Shown: positions 21,455 to 33,042 of the stretch, in pieces
How the letters are laid out: each line of letters opens with the position of its first letter
Position numbering within the stretch: the stretch's first letter is position 1
Origin: Diploscapter coronatus
Taxonomy: Eukaryota; Nematoda; Chromadorea; Rhabditida; Rhabditidae
Assembly (NCBI GenBank): GCA_964036155.1
Contig: OZ038423.1
Span: 65,611,249-65,675,248 of the forward strand
Direction of reading: 5' to 3'
Length of the DNA: 64,000 nt
The notes under the pieces: model-generated
The model's database searches: none
The model's input: only the letters and a program-made list of their open reading frames with translations
What the model was told of the DNA's origin: nothing
Position numbers and translations under genes: made by a program

Positions 21455-24400
21455 ATCACCAAATGATTTATTTGTGTATTATTGAAAAGCGGTTTTAAAT
21501 TATGAAGAGAATTTCCGGTTATCATTATCGCAAGGTTAAGAAGAGCAAATAAACGAGGGGACGAAGATAAGCTTTACGATTACGTAGAAAGTAAAGATGC
21601 TATGAAATCGTCGAAACAATGTTGCAGTTATGAGAAATAGCGATGAATATCCTCTGGCAAAATTTGGATGTGCAATGCAAAAATGGGGCGGGGCTTGGAG
21701 TGAAAGTTGAATGGCTGAGAATGAGAATGAGAATGTGAAAATGTGAATAGAAGAGAGGAGCACGTAGAGAAAAGAGGGAGGGGGTATTTTGAAAGTAGGC
21801 AACCCACTTTGCCAGTTGTGAAGGTGACGCACACTAAGCTGCTAGTCAAAATATGTTGATAACGAGAAGTAATGCCATTAAGAGACCAACTCAAAAAGCG
21901 ACCGCTCTCTACTGATTAATTGTAACTGCAGAAATGCGCGAGAAACAAGACGAGAAAGGGGAGAAGACAGGAGACAAATTTACGATCCGACAAGGAATGA
22001 AGACCGACAGAACAGCCATAATTCAATCGAGTTACTCTCTGCGATCAGCACTAATTGTGATTACTCGAAACGAAAACTGTCAGAAGAAATTCCGAAAGAT
22101 TTTCAAATCAGAAAGGTCAAAACGAGTTGCGCGGTTATAAATAATGACACGTTTCAGCACAAGCATCGACCTTAAAAGGTGCTAAGTTAAAATGATGGCG
22201 AAGAAAATCGGCGTTCTATCAGAGAGAATGTCACACCCACATCGTAATTCGACTATTCCCCGTTGGCAGGAATAGAAACTTTTCAGAAGGTTTTATCGGA
22301 ATATTCTGTCAAGACTTTCAGTAAAATTGGTGCTTGTGAAATTTTGATCTAGCACTTATGGATAATTATAGGTAAGATAAGGTAGTTTCGTATATTATTC
22401 GGCTAGTAAGAAGGCTCTCTGTGATACTCGATTGTCTTCTTCAAATCTACTTCGACAAGTATTCATATCAATTCCGGATAAAACTTTTCTAATTTTACAT
22501 ATCGTGAGATAAAACATATGTTGGCAACTTCACTGGAATTCGTCTTTGATTTATTGAAAAATATGGTGGCGAGCAAAGTTCGGAATACTGCATGAATCAT
22601 TCATGAAATATCTCATTTTTAGATTTTTTACTAAATAAATTTTCTTGAAATTTCAGACTTGCAGGTGATAATGATACTCAAGGTCTCAGATTTATTAATG
22701 AAGAAGTACAGAAATCAGTCATTTCAATTTTTATCATCGTTCCAAACTTTGTTCGCCACTGTATGAAATTGGAAAATGGGATACAACAGACCCATTTACT
22801 AGTCTGTTAAAATGAAAAGAAAATTTCGAAAATCATTATTAGATCCCAACCTTACAGGCCTGTATTTCCCTATCCATATTATTGTAGTTCTTCAAATATG
22901 CAACTCTTCGGAGGGTTTCTTTTTTAAATAAAAATCTAATATCAAAGACAAAGATGGGAATCAGCTGATAAAAAAGAGATGAGCCAGTTGAGCTGATCAG
23001 AGAGAGCATATCAGTTGTAGGGATGATAAGAGAGGGGAAGCTGGAAACTTCCATGATAAGAGGGCAATGAAGAGAGGATAAAGATACTGTTAGTAAAGAT
23101 ACTGCAAAGAGTCGGAGAATCAGTCAGTACGAGCTGAGAAGAAAGATGCGCCATCTCTCTGCAGTCTGTTTGTCCCTCTTATCAGAACTCAAATAGTAGT
23201 GTAAATGGAGAGAACATAGAGAAATCAGAAACGAAAAATGCCGGAAGCAGAAAAAGAAAAAGTAGACACACGGCCCGTGGCGAGACGCTGAATCTGAGAC
23301 TGGCGCAGATGTATCATTGAAATCAGCAATCTGACGCGGAAAATTTTTAAACAAGATGAGAAATAAAGGGCAAATGCACTGTCGCAAATCGTATGAAAGA
23401 AAATGTTTCCCATGATTTCTTGCGATATATTCAAAATGGCTGAAGAAGCGAGGTTTCGAAAATTTAAAGCATTGAACGAGTATTAAAGACGGAAAATATG
23501 AAAATCGCTGAGATGTTTTTGAAGAATTTTGTGATCAATTTGCCAACTATAAACAAAGATACTCATCAGAGAAATCATTGGCAAAGAGAGGAGGACAAAA
23601 CAGCGTGATGTCGAGAGTTGGATGAAATAAAAGTGAAGAAAAATTGATGAGTTTTGGACCTACATAAACTTATCAGACTACGAGAAATTTCTCAAAATAC
23701 GAGACAATTGCACTTTCCCGCGATATGGAATGCCTATAGCACAAATTAGAAGAACTCATCAAAAATAATATGAAAAGACAACACACACAAACAACAGAAT
23801 GTTTGAAAGAAATACAATGGGCTCGTTTCGAGTCAAATAAGCAGCCAAAGACACAAAATTACAAAACACACACATAGAATCCGAGAGGTAATGACACATA
23901 ACACGCAAATACGCAGAAAGATAGGACAGGACAAGACAAGACAAGACAAGGTGATTTGAATATGGAGTCGTAAAGATAAGGAAACAAGAGGAGAAAGACA
24001 GGCAAAAGGTGGCAATAACGAGAATCAGAAGGTAATGAGATCCGTTACAGGGCAAAGTCGAGACGATCAGCAGTTTTGGCATAAAAGTGATGATTGGAGA
24101 TGAATAATAATTTATTGAGGCTAGAAATTAGCCAAGATCACGAATTTCGTAAGAAGGCTCGATCGCGCGTTAGGGGAGGTTAGAAAGTCGAGAATTTTGA
24201 GTTATTTTTTTCTGAAAGATTATAAAAATTGAGGTTTGAAGAAGAAAAGAGATTGATCAGGAACAGAGGTGTTTGGAGTTCCGATTCCGAAGCTTTCGAA
24301 ATTCAAATTCCGAACAGCCCTGATCAGGAAGCTCTACAACAATTCAAGGTAATAGTCCTATCTAGTTCATCTAGTCGCTTTATATGGAATTCAAACAAAA

Positions 24401-27400
24401 TATTACCAATGTATTTTCGAAAATGAGGCATGAAAATTGAAAAAATGATATAAAAATTTGATTTGAATGTATTTCGGAAACAAGCGAAGAATGAGATCGT
24501 GACATTTGATATAATTTTCTGGTCGACCAAGTAAATGGCTATCATGTTGAATGCAGCAGTATCAACTTCAGAATTGGAGATGGAAGAAAAATCAATGCAA
24601 TCGAAGTTTGTGCTGTTTAGATTACAGAAGAGGGGAGAAAGAATGTGTGCACGCAGAGAAAGAAGGAAAGAATCAAAGAAGCAGAAGAATCGAGGGGAAA
24701 GGGTAAAGATGCGTGAACTGCAGGTGCAAGTGTGGAAGACGGAAGGAGAAACGAAAGGGGGAGAATAAAGGGTAAAAAATCCGGACAACTTTAGACGAGA
24801 CAAATACTGACAAGAATCGCTATTGATAAACATAAGCAACCTGTATTTTGCACCCTCGATTCCGCCAATTCTAATATCGATTTGGAAAATAAATACGATG
24901 GAAATCAAGCATTCCCCAATAGCGCTCTATGTTCGTAAAAGTCTTGAACTTGAAAATCATCTAAAATAATAACTTTTCTTACAATTTATCCAGATATTAG
25001 GTTTTAAATTCAGATAAATGAAATGCGACCCTATTGAGCCTCATCAAAATGTGTGAAAATAAATCAGAAGTATCCCAATCTCAATTTGATTAATGCAGGA
25101 AGTTTATGAATACAAACCAAGTAGTAAGAATAGAGTTATCGTTAATTATTTAAGCTTATATTTTGCTCTTGATTCATCCCAAGGAATTTTCAGACGATTT
25201 TTGGAAATCGCGCAAAAATCCTACTACTCTATTCATTCCAAACTCAAAACCTTGCGCGTATTTCTCACAACTTTTTTCTATTTTAAAGGCCCGAAATGAG
25301 ATCCGTTTTCAATAGTAAACGGAGTAAGGGAGTAGTAAAATGAAAAGTGAGACGCGTTCACGCGGCTTTAAATGCGTTGACAGCTCGAGGAGATGAAGAA
25401 AGAAAGGCTGTAAACCGTTAGAGCGTGTAGAGGACTCCACCAGGTGGGTACACAAAACTGAGAAATAGGGGGAGAAGGGAGATAAATGGGCAGAGATGAC
25501 TATCGAATGACGCAAGTGTTTGTGAGAGAGCCGATATGTACAGATCGTTTACAGGTACATTACTGTCTAATAACTAAATGACTGGTGACTAGGCTTAGAT
25601 CTAGCAGACAAGTATCATCCTTCATTCATACCTGAACACCTGAATACCCGCATTCCTCCATTCTTCCCCCTTCCCTCAGCCAATCCCACACCTCATCACT
25701 GTCTTGATGTCTTGATTCCTCTCTGCCTCGTTTCCACGTCAATTCATTCGTCTGATCATCTCTACCGGTTTGACAAGGAGTAAAGAGTGAGGAGTAAATG
25801 AGACTGTAAGATATGCAGCAGAATGATGCGGGAAATTGGATGGGAATGCAGAAATGCACTAGTACAAACAGATACAACAGATAAATTACACAGAGGGAGA
25901 ATAACACCAAAACACTCGACTGCTGATGTGAATGATTCGAGGATGAAAAACTTATTTGCAGCTGGAACTTATAGGAATTGAGGTTTTTGCAAGCGAAAGC
26001 TAAAGTTTACTGCTAATTGCTCAAGTTTTTGCCAGGCGCCAAATAATTATTCACTGCAAATAAGCATATTTTCGGAATGAAATGACATTTGATTGTAGCA
26101 CTCATTTCGCAGAGCGTAATTGTTTTTATGTCTAGGTGCAGGCGCGATTAAAGGCTGTCAAATAAAAGTGGGGACTCGTCAATGAATTTGAACGAAAATA
26201 TAAGAATAAAATTAGAGGGAATGCTGAAACAAATTATTGAAAAAAGAGAAGAAAAAACTGCAGAAGATAGGCACTTTGAATCTGGCAGGGATAATAATCG
26301 AATAGAAAATAATAATGAAGGGGGAATGGGGAATGCTTGTAAGCATGAAATTGAGAATGAGAGGAAGAGAATAAGAAAAAGAAAACAGGGAAGAGACCAT
26401 TGAACAGAGACAGATGCAGTTGCGATTCAAATGACAAACCACTACACCACTTGGAAGGAGTGAAGGGAAGAACGGCCACAATAAGTGGCAAACGGACAAA
26501 AACTCACGAAGAATGACTGCATTCATGCGCATGGGATGAGGAATGCAATGCCTGTTTTTGTAGTGCAAACGCAGAAACAGCAGAAACAGAAGAGGAGAGA
26601 AGAAACAACAACATCCTTGTACAGTTTCACACCAGTTGTTAGTCACAGACAATGTTCAGTCTTCAAATGTTTGCATTCCGCAATTGGTATCCATTTTGAT
26701 ATGCGAGAATTCGCGAGACATAGATCGACAACTCGCAAAGTCAAATATGTCCATGTTAGTGGAAGGAAGGGCAGGAAAATGGGGAGAACGGAAAGGGCGG
26801 ACGTAAAGGAATTGTTAAAACTGTATTGACAAATGACAAATTATCGATGCGCGCGTCTCACTTCAATCGATCTGTAATCTTTCAGTCCGAAATTCCCGAG
26901 GAAAATGGAAAGTGGCGTGTTTTTCGGGGCATTTTAAGAATTTGCGAATTCGTGAACGCACATTAGTAAAGTTGGAATTTGGAAAACTGGTCAAAACGAC
27001 TGCAGGAATTCGCAGAGTTATGTGAAGATGAAATGAAAGACAAGGAAAGAGGAGGAAAGGGATGAAACGGGATGCAGGACTGTTGTAAGGACTGAAGAAC
27101 TGCAGGGATGGGGAATGGACAGGCAGAAAGCATCGGGAAATTGAAGCAGCAGGGTAAATCGGTTTGCGGCATTTAGCACGAGGAGAAAAGATCGAATGAC
27201 ACATGTTTGGCAACTGTAAAAACACAAAGCAGAAAACAGAAAATGAAGGCAGGAATCTGAGTAATTCGAAATGTTATGAAATAAACGAAGAGCGGCAAAG
27301 TCACAATGAAATATCGACTTGCAGATCGCTGCATTGCCTCTAGGAGAAGTCCGATTAGACAGGATACTTACATGAATGATATCTGGTTGCATGTACACAC

Positions 27401-30158
27401 ACACAATGCATTCAAAGCATTGCACCAAGACACGAGAACATTGTGCAATCCCAGTCTATATCATTTTTCTGCCGCCTTTCATTCGCTTTCTGCCTTTCCC
27501 TTGTTCCTTGTTCGAGTGCTTCTGCTTTTAGAGATTTCTGTTCCTCTTTTAGAATTTTGCCTCGCAGCGTAAATTTCATTCACGCGTTTTTTCTCTCCGA
27601 AAGGAACGAAAAAACTCCTCCTACACTTTGGACTGCGGCAGGAAGAAAGGAAGGCAAATGGCTGATTGCTGTCGAGTCAAATCATAGCTAATCAAGGACA
27701 GAGAAAGAGGGATATCGCCTGAGGACACAGAAAGAGATTCTAGGAAGAAAACAAGTAGGGAAGAGACAAATTATGAGGAATTCGAAAATAACTCTGAACA
27801 AATTCAGAGATAATTACTTGCATGCTGGAAGTGTTGAAAGTTGCAGCTGACTCTACGCTTTTAGAAACACTGGTATTATAGACTGGAACAAGTAATATAC
27901 AAGTCAAATAATAGAAAGCAAAAGAGAAGGTAATAAGAATGAAGCAAAAGGGGAGAAGAAGACAGACAGAAGCTGAACATGAGGCAGAAGCATGATACAG
28001 AATTGGCATAGGCACAGAAATAGACATTGCAGCATTAGCTACGGAATAATAGTTAGGTATAGATGCAGATTATAAAACCTCATAGTTGAATTTCGAATGG
28101 AGGTTTGCCAGAATATTCAATCTATGTTAGACCCATGACGAAAATGGTCGGTTTCAAAATTTTAAAAACCTAATTCGATTTCGACTCCTCAAAATTATAG
28201 ATTTAAGGTTCAATTTTTTCCTTTTAAAGTTTTCGTTTCGAAATGATCGCGACTTTAGATAACATCATGCTTCCTTTCGAGATAACTCGTCATAACTAAT
28301 GGGTTACATTAGTCAGGACCGGTAAAAATTTCGACTCTAAAATTTCGATTCTGAATTGTGAGATGAAGGAAAGTTGAATTATAATTTTAACTTAAACATG
28401 AGCAAACTGCCTCTAATGAATTTTGAAAGCTGAAACTAACAGAAGTTTTACGAGATTTCCGATCGACATGTGCAAGGAATTTCAAATAGGACTTTGATAA
28501 AGTTCAAAACTGACGCCAGCAAAAGAAACTTCAAACTCATGTACAATTCAAAAACGTTTCGGAGTTCAGCTTTGACATATTTTAAAAAATCAAACAAAAA
28601 TTCTGAAAACCCCCAGAACTGAAAAGGACAAATTTGCAAAAAAAAGACCATGAGAGCAGTAACAACTCATCGTAAAAATTTGTTCTCAGTCGGAACAAGG
28701 GCCAAGCGAAATTTAAACGCTGAAATTTTTAATCTAAATTCCGAGCTAGTTGAAAAATTTAACCCACTCGGTATAGAAACCAAGATTTTATCTTAAATAA
28801 AAAATGAAAGGTATTAAAGCTAGAATGTCATGGTCTCATAACTTCGCCAACTTGTGATTGTTAGTTCGAGATATTGAGTGGGAGAAGCAGAATGGTAAAC
28901 ACAAAACAATGACAAAGACAAATTGACATAAGCAGAGATTAATTGAAGAAAACCTGAGAGAATGATTGAGAGCAAGTCGAAATATGACATCATATGGCAG
29001 TAATCAATGCATAAAATCGGGTGATTTGGATTGGAAAGGGAAAGAGAGCTGCCTGTGGAGGGGACATAAAAATACCCATAAATCTGTGAAGCAGCACGCA
29101 TGTGGATGCACTTGCAAATGGACGCTGACAGACTGAGCGGTAGGCAAATCAAAGAAAATTCAAGAAGAGAAAAATGAGTGCAAACTTTATGGATACCGAA
29201 CAAAGAATGTGTTTTGGTATTGAAAATTAAAAGAATCAGAAAAAAACTTACCCAAACCGAGACTCTCCAAATTGCCCGTCGACATTTCGCGCATCCGAGC
29301 CATTTTTACACCTTTTCAGCTTGCCGCAACCAACGATCTTCACCAGAAAATGCACGAGTTCTGAAACTTTCGAGTCTTAAGTAGGAAAATTGTCAACGTT
29401 TGCGAAAGAGAAAAGCTCTCGGAGCGGAATTAACGATGCACCGGCATAGAAATGAGACGTTTTGAGGAATGAGAAATGATCAAACCTCTACCGTCAGCGA
29501 GTCACCAGATAGACAGGCAGAAAGAGTTAGTAAGCGGAAAGTTAAAAGGGGGAAGGGTTATTCGCACTCAAACTCGAAAGCAGAAAGTAGAAGTAGAAAG
29601 TTGTATTTGCTAAATGATTTGAGCGAAGAGAGAGTACTGAGCAGGAAGGGAGAAATTGTGAAGAAAGGAAGGAAGGGGAAAGAGGGTGCAAACGATCGGA
29701 CAAATGGCAATTCAAAGGAAACAGGCAAACCGACTGACTGACAAGGGTCCAACAGCCGAACTGAAGATGAAAAGAGCTGTGAGTGACTGTTCGAAGACAG
29801 GGCTCTGCCTCTGCTCGAAAGAGGTTTGCCATTGTCCCCTTCCCCGTTTCACCTTCCACTTCTCTGCCTCCTAATCTCTTCCAGTTACCTACTCTTTCCT
29901 ACCTGTATTTTCAATTTCGACATCTCAAAGGGGCAGACCGAGTCAGACAAAAACAAACAAACGAGATAGAGAGAGGAATGGGATGGATAAATGGCGAATT
30001 GGAGAGTCGGAGGCAGAGGGCGAACTGGGTGAGGAGTGATTTGACTGGCAGGATTCCACGATTTGAACGATGACGGTGCACGTGATTTCGAGAAACTCAC
30101 GGAAAATCAACGAAAAATTAAAAACAAAAAAATCATTCGAAAGCAAATGCCGAGAAAA
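21455..30158. other. 8.7-kb gene-poor, purine-skewed region
   Basis: No ORF or exon series with recognisable protein motifs on either strand. The plus strand is markedly GA-rich over long stretches (for example 23200-24100, 24580-24780, 26180-26400, 29470-29700). A few exon-like ORFs with splice donors exist (24257-24347 on plus; 25630-25790 on minus), but nothing joins to them. It may hold long UTR introns, an unrecognised gene or regulatory DNA. Confidence 0.45.
23923..23952 (+). repeat. Short tandem repeat of GACAA
   Basis: About five copies of a 5-bp unit (GACAG GACAA GACAA GACAA GACAA) in the purine-skewed region. Confidence 0.7.
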
Positions 30159-30159
30159 C

Positions 30160-30333
30160 GGGTAAGAGCCCGTTCAAACTTAGTTGCAGTGCAAATTACA
30201 ACTTTCAACTCGCTCGAAAGTGCATAGGAAATCAAGAGAGCGGAAGAAGTGATGAAATCGCACTCTCTTCATTTCTCAAGCTATTTCGAGCGAGTTGCAA
30301 GCTGCATTGCAACTAGTCTGAACGAACCCTAAA
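30160..30333. mobile_element. MITE of about 170 bp
   Basis: Terminal inverted repeats of about 45 bp. The left arm is CCCGTTCAAACTTAGTTGCA … CAACTCGCTCGAAA and the right arm is the complement with few changes (TTTCGAGCGAGTTGCA … AACTAGTCTGAACGAACCC). A single arm of the same family lies in an Argonaute intron at 51556-51609. No coding capacity. Confidence 0.75.
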
Positions 30334-30784
30334 ATCCATGCGATCATTATTCATTATTCGAAACTTGACTGTTCAACGGATTTTCGACTGGTTGCTCTTA
30401 TTTCGCCTTTTCTAAACTTTCTACCTTCTGCCGATTGCGAACAATTACGAGTCGTGCCACAAGCGAAGACCAGACTGATGCGAGTGGCAAGTCATGAGAA
30501 TCGAAGAATCAGAACAAGGTCAGATTTTTGATCAATTTGAGGGAAAAAGTCGAAACTTCGTGATAATTCTAGGAACTACTTTGCGAGAAATTAACGTCTC
30601 GAAGTAGGAGAGACACAATACGACCAATAGTGACAAAGATTGACATGTTTCATCTTGAAATTCTTTATCGCGAATTTTTCAAAAGAATTTTGGTTAGTCA
30701 TCGAAAAATGGAACGACAAGTCATTTCAAATCCCATTTTGGGATTGTTCATAGTTTGATCTATCAAAGTAAAATTTCTTTTTTG

Positions 30785-32598
30785 CTACGAGCTCAGTAAT
30801 TTATCGATATACAGTTGCCTTTCTCGATTTTCCTTCTTCAGCGATCGTATCGTCTCCCTAAAAATCACGGACATTATAAACTTTTTTCTCTCGAAAATAA
30901 TTCATCATCGAGAATGGGTAGAATTTTTAACTCAGATTATAACCCAAAAAAGTGAAAGAAAATTTCAACAAGTGTTCTGAAATTTTCAAAATTGAATTCC
31001 ATCCAGCCCCGTTCATCATCATACCTGTCATGCTGAGATTTCTGCTCGAATTTTGCAAACAGAAAACTAACTTCTTCACGAAGCGATGCGATAATTTTGC
31101 GCTGATCATGAATAATTCTTTCAGCCTCTAAAATATCATTTCCTTTGATCCTGACACTAACAATAAGTCCTTACCTTTGTCATGCTCACTTTTATCAGTA
31201 GAATTATGTAATGACATTTTCAGCTTCATGATCTAAATGCTCAGGAAAACAAAGAATCAGAATCTTTTTTCAACTTGCCTCTGCTTTCAACTCTACATTT
31301 TCATCAGAGACAGCTTTGGTTTTATCGCGAAGAGCCTATATAATTTTTATGATGAAAAGTTTCTGATAATTCATTGCCTTGTTATCAGTTCTCTCTGAAT
31401 GTAGTTCGCTCTGCGCTTTTAGGAACAGTTCATTTGTCGATTCGAGCTTTCCTCTCGTAAAATCGATTTCCTCTCCGAGTTGATACTTTAGGGTAGAAAG
31501 ATTTGATTCAGCTTCTAAAATCAACGGTTAAAATATCAACAAAAAAGGACATTCTTCGAGGTCTATGACCGTTGGATTTTTGTGAGCGTACTTTCTCTCA
31601 TTATTTTCCATATTGTATCTTCATTTTCTCATCTGGTCTCGATTATTCCTCTTAAATTTATCGTCATTTTTTCCAAATCAACTTCGCAGAATTTCAAGAA
31701 CCCAATACCATAGAGCATAACAAAATACCGATGGCTGTTTGTTTCGTCTTCCTTAATTCTTCCTGCAGTTCGTTATTCCTCAAATCCATACGATTTTCGA
31801 GGTCTGATCGACTCCTTCTCGCAATCGCGAGTTCCTCGATTAGCTGTAAACATTCAATCATTCACAAACCTTCTACGCTTCTTCTTATTCCCACGTCATT
31901 TTCATCCCAGGTAAGTAAAAATATTTGTCCAAACCATTCAACTCTCTGTATTCCCTCAATAGCTCAATCAGCAAACCTCTTTATTTCTTATCCTTTCCAC
32001 TTCAGCCTCTTGTTTGATAAGCTTTTCGGCATTTCGACTATGCTCTACTTCTATTTCTAACTGAAAACCATAGATTGGAGGAGGGTAAATCGATTGTTTA
32101 TTCAAGCATTTCTAACCTGCCGCAATTTCTCTGTCAATTTAGACAAACTCATCGACGATTTATCGTCACAACTCCCCTTTTCTAGCTCTTCCAACTTCAG
32201 TTTCAACTGCTCATTTTCTGCCTAAAAGAATGGAACTTTGATAAACATGATGCAACAGATAAACGAATACCGTCAGAAAATCGACAGCCTGAATTGTAGA
32301 TAGAACTCGAGTTTCAGCTTTCTTCACAAGTTCAACGACTTCTGCGTCATTTCTGTCCTTTAGCTCAATGAAGGCCAGGATATTTTTCTTTTTTTCAAGT
32401 TTATACCTGAATAGATCTGTCATTAGTGATGATTTCCAGTTGCTCTCTGCACAGTTCGATCTCTTCTTGCAAAGCCGAAATTATTCCATCTTGTTTTTCC
32501 ACAAGCAAAATTAACTCGTCTGATTTAGGCTGCTAAAATAACGTTAAAAACGAATTTCAGGAGAAAAATTTCCACCAAGTCCTTACTTGTTCATCCAT
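30785..32598 (-). CDS. Coiled-coil protein
   Basis: A string of short exons from MDEQ (32598-32587) to LYIDKLLSS and TAG at 30785. Pieces include DELILLVEKQDGIISALQEE, ELVKKAETRVLSTIQAVDFL, ENEQLKLKLEELEKG, LSKLTEKLRQLEIEVEHSR, ELAIARRSRSDLENRMDLR, LESTNELFLKAQSELHSER, KTKAVSDENVELKAE and RKIIASLREEVSFLFAKFEQ. The composition (E, K, L, Q, R with heptad spacing) predicts nearly continuous coiled coil, with no other domain visible. The role cannot be inferred: cytoskeletal, centrosomal, ciliary or Golgi proteins would all fit. It is divergently arranged with the transporter at 33043, with 444 bp between the start codons. Exact exon borders in the 3' half are approximate. Confidence 0.75.
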
Positions 32599-33042
32599 TG
32601 CTATCTCACGCTTTGACAGAAAACATTTATTCTAAAAGAAATTTTAGAAACTCATTGTCACGTTTCGAGCAGAATTCAAAGTTTACATTTGAATGTATTG
32701 AGAAAAAGTGATAAGAAGAGCAATGAATTTTCGATTTATACGATGGTAAATCAAAGCAGCCAAAGGAGAGAAAAAGGATTACATTGTGCATTTGCACACA
32801 AACTGGCATTGCCATTGCGCTCTGCCTGCCTAGCAACAACACAAATGCATCTCGCATTGCATTAACGATTTTTTTCTTCAAATAATTTTCAAAAATTTGG
32901 CACAAATTTGCTATTCTTTTTTCTGAATAATTGAACTACTTATCATTTAGTCTTTTCAGTGATAAGGAGACGATAAATCAGGCAAACGACAGAGAAAGGA
33001 GCTACTCGAAAGGGAGGCTGGAGGCAAGAGGACAGGGCCAAG
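32599..33042. promoter_or_regulatory. Intergenic region between divergent genes
   Basis: 444 bp between the start of the minus-strand coiled-coil gene and that of the plus-strand transporter. It should contain both promoters. No TATA box or known motif was identified. Confidence 0.4.

Noticed and set aside
24324..24908. 194-codon minus-strand ORF in the gene-poor region
   Set aside because: Ser/Phe/Leu-rich composition is what the complement of GA-rich DNA gives. No conserved domain or start context was recognised.
26212..27428. Several long minus-strand ORFs rich in Ser, Phe and Leu
   Set aside because: They arise from purine skew of the plus strand, which removes stops on the minus strand.
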